Shown piece by piece: positions 62,769-64,000 of a stretch of 64,000 nt of DNA (position 1 is the stretch's first letter; each line of letters opens with the position of its first letter). This stretch comes from CAYZED01 sp964477445. GTDB taxonomy: Bacteria > Bacillota > Clostridia > Lutisporales > Lutisporaceae. Below the pieces are notes generated by a model. The model made no database searches and had not been told where the DNA came from. It saw only the letters and a list, made by a program, of their open reading frames with translations. Made by a program: the position numbers and the translations under genes. The stretch spans positions 1 through 64,000 of the forward strand of contig CAYZED010000001.1 in NCBI GenBank assembly GCA_964477445.1. The letters are read 5' to 3'.

Positions 62769-64000
62769 ATGTATNNNNNNNNNNTGAAGAGAAAGCTTCA
62801 TTTTGCGAGGGTGTAGATTTTTGGAAACTTTTCTCTTTGGAGAGACTTGATATACATCAAATTACCACTGCTGATGGTGCTTTTGGATTAAGAAAATTGT
62901 TGGAAACGCGCAATATAGCTGGAGTGTCGAAAAGCCTTCCAGCAACCTGTTTTCCTTCGTCGGGAACGGTAGGAAACTCGTGGGATAGACCTCTTTTATT
63001 TAAATTGGGGAAAAATCTAGGGGAAGAATGTAGAAATCAAAATATCCAGATTCTTCTTGGACCAGGCGCGAATATTAAAAGATCACCATTAAATAGTAGG
63101 AATTATGATTATTTTTCAGAGGACCCGTTTCTTACAGGTGAATTGGCGGCTTGCTATATAAACGGATTGCAAAGTGTAGGAGTTGGTGCATCTTTGAAAC
63201 ATTTTGCCGTTAATAATCAAGAAAAAAGAAGGATGACTATTGACGCGATAATTGATGAAAGAGCATTAAGAGAGGTTTATTTAGCGGGCTTCGAAATAGC
63301 TGTAAAGAAATCACAGCCTTGGTCTATCATGTGCGCTTATAACAAAATTAATGGCGAATATGCGAGTGAAAACAAGCATTTATTAAAAGATATATTACGT
63401 GAGGAATGGGAACTAGATGGTACAATTCTAACTGATTTGGGTGCAAGCAGTGATAGAATTAAAGGTTTGGAAGCGGGAACAAATCTTGAAATGCCGGGAA
63501 CCAATGGTCGCGATAAAGAGTTAATAATGGAAGCGATCGCTACAGGGAAGATGAAAGAGGAAGTACTGGATAAAAACCTCGAAAGCCTTCTTAAAATCAT
63601 TTACTATGCTCAAGATAGTAGGTATAGTAAGGTTGATTTTTCATATGCGAACCATAATGATGTAGCATGTGAAATGGCAATGAATTCAGCCGTTTTACTA
63701 AAAAACAATGATAATATTCTACCCTTTAATACAGATATGAAAGTTCTAATAGTTGGAGAATTAGCTGAAAAACCAAGAATTCAAGCAGCTTGTTACACTC
63801 CTGTAAACCCAGTAATGACATTTAATGTTATTGATGAGTTCAAAAAAATCTCGAATAATGTCACTTTCGAAAAGGGATACAAAATTAATGGGGATAAGGG
63901 AGAAATGCTGATAGAAAACGCTATAGAAGCTGCAAGTAAAGCGGATGTAGTAATTGTTATTGCAGGATTGCCAACAACGTATGAAGTCGTTGAAGCTCCC
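62769..64000 (+). CDS. Glycoside hydrolase family 3 (beta-glucosidase-like), cut by a gap at the start and by the window end
   Basis: The frame from 62786 to the window end reads a GH3 enzyme: EEKASFCEGVDFW, ITTADGAFGLR, ATCFPSSGTVGNSWD, LLGPGANIKRSPL, NYDYFSEDPFLTG, KHFAVNNQEKRR, the nucleophile Asp in TILTDLGASSDRI, LEMPG, and AVLLKNNDNILPF opening the second domain. A likely ATG at 62769 is separated from the body by ten Ns and the frames do not match, so the gap length is wrong. No signal peptide is seen, which suggests intracellular hydrolysis of beta-linked oligosaccharides. The C-terminal part lies outside the window. TATAAT at 62692-62697 may be its -10 box. Confidence 0.9.
62775..62784. 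other. Assembly gap (10 N) near the start of the GH3 gene
   Basis: Ten Ns between ATGTAT and the GH3 body. Family members have some 10-20 residues before EEKAS, so the true gap is likely longer. Confidence 0.97.

Overview
The window is a piece of low-GC chromosome from an anaerobic Gram-positive bacterium, most likely class Clostridia. Reasons: the lepA-hemW-hrcA-grpE-dnaK-dnaJ-prmA-rsmE-mtaB-HIT-rpsU-yqeY order, two-subunit glycyl-tRNA synthetase, pyruvate phosphate dikinase, a SigI/RsgI pair, PyrR- and T-box-type RNA control, and CtsR and CIRCE heat-shock sites. Two runs of exactly ten Ns (27338-27347 and 62775-62784) mark it as a scaffolded draft assembly, so single-base gene breaks should be read with care.

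Layout. 1-3053: end of a large surface protein made of InlB-type repeats. 3146-6313: trmK, a broken nif3, a zinc-ribbon protein and the RNase P RNA. 6493-10158: a secreted GH114-like protein divergent from sigI-rsgI. 10314-11954: pyrBI behind a PyrR attenuator. 12086-19729: rRNA pseudouridine synthase, threonine aldolase, a chemoreceptor, comEC, holA and rpsT. 19868-21676: lepA. 21677-26691: an accessory island inserted in the usual lepA-hemW junction, with a membrane protein, a putative PD-(D/E)XK nuclease, the remains of a restriction-modification pair, a secreted protein and an HTH/membrane-protein pair. 26703-30654: hemW, then an ABC exporter operon with its own PadR regulator. 30710-36579: heat-shock block (hsp20, hrcA, grpE, dnaK, dnaJ). 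36625-42280: prmA, rsmE, an extra hydrolase, mtaB, HIT, rpsU and yqeY. 42515-44683: NfeD/flotillin membrane-domain operon. 44858-49901: TraB/GumN lipoprotein, then phoH-ybeY-cdd-era-recO. 50069-58359: DUF4342 protein, a second chemoreceptor, T-box-controlled glyQS and ppdK. 58567-62521: MNT/HEPN pair, an OmpR-type two-component system and a small secreted protein. 62769-64000: start of a family 3 glycoside hydrolase.

How it works together. Most of the window is housekeeping: translation, RNA processing, protein folding, pyrimidine and glycine supply. The control layer is readable from the DNA: PyrR hairpins on pyrB (a second one over the ribosome binding site), a compact glycine T-box, CtsR boxes on hsp20, CIRCE on hrcA, and a perfect palindrome inside the promoter of the PadR/ABC operon. 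The SigI/RsgI pair and the two glycoside-hydrolase-like genes suggest contact with extracellular polysaccharide.

Two traits stand out. Short tandem repeats (6-18 bp units) occur at about ten unrelated places, inside genes and between them. The lepA-hemW island holds a decayed methyltransferase/HNH pair next to an apparently intact, unrecognised nuclease gene. I saw no CRISPR array, tRNA gene, transposase or complete prophage.
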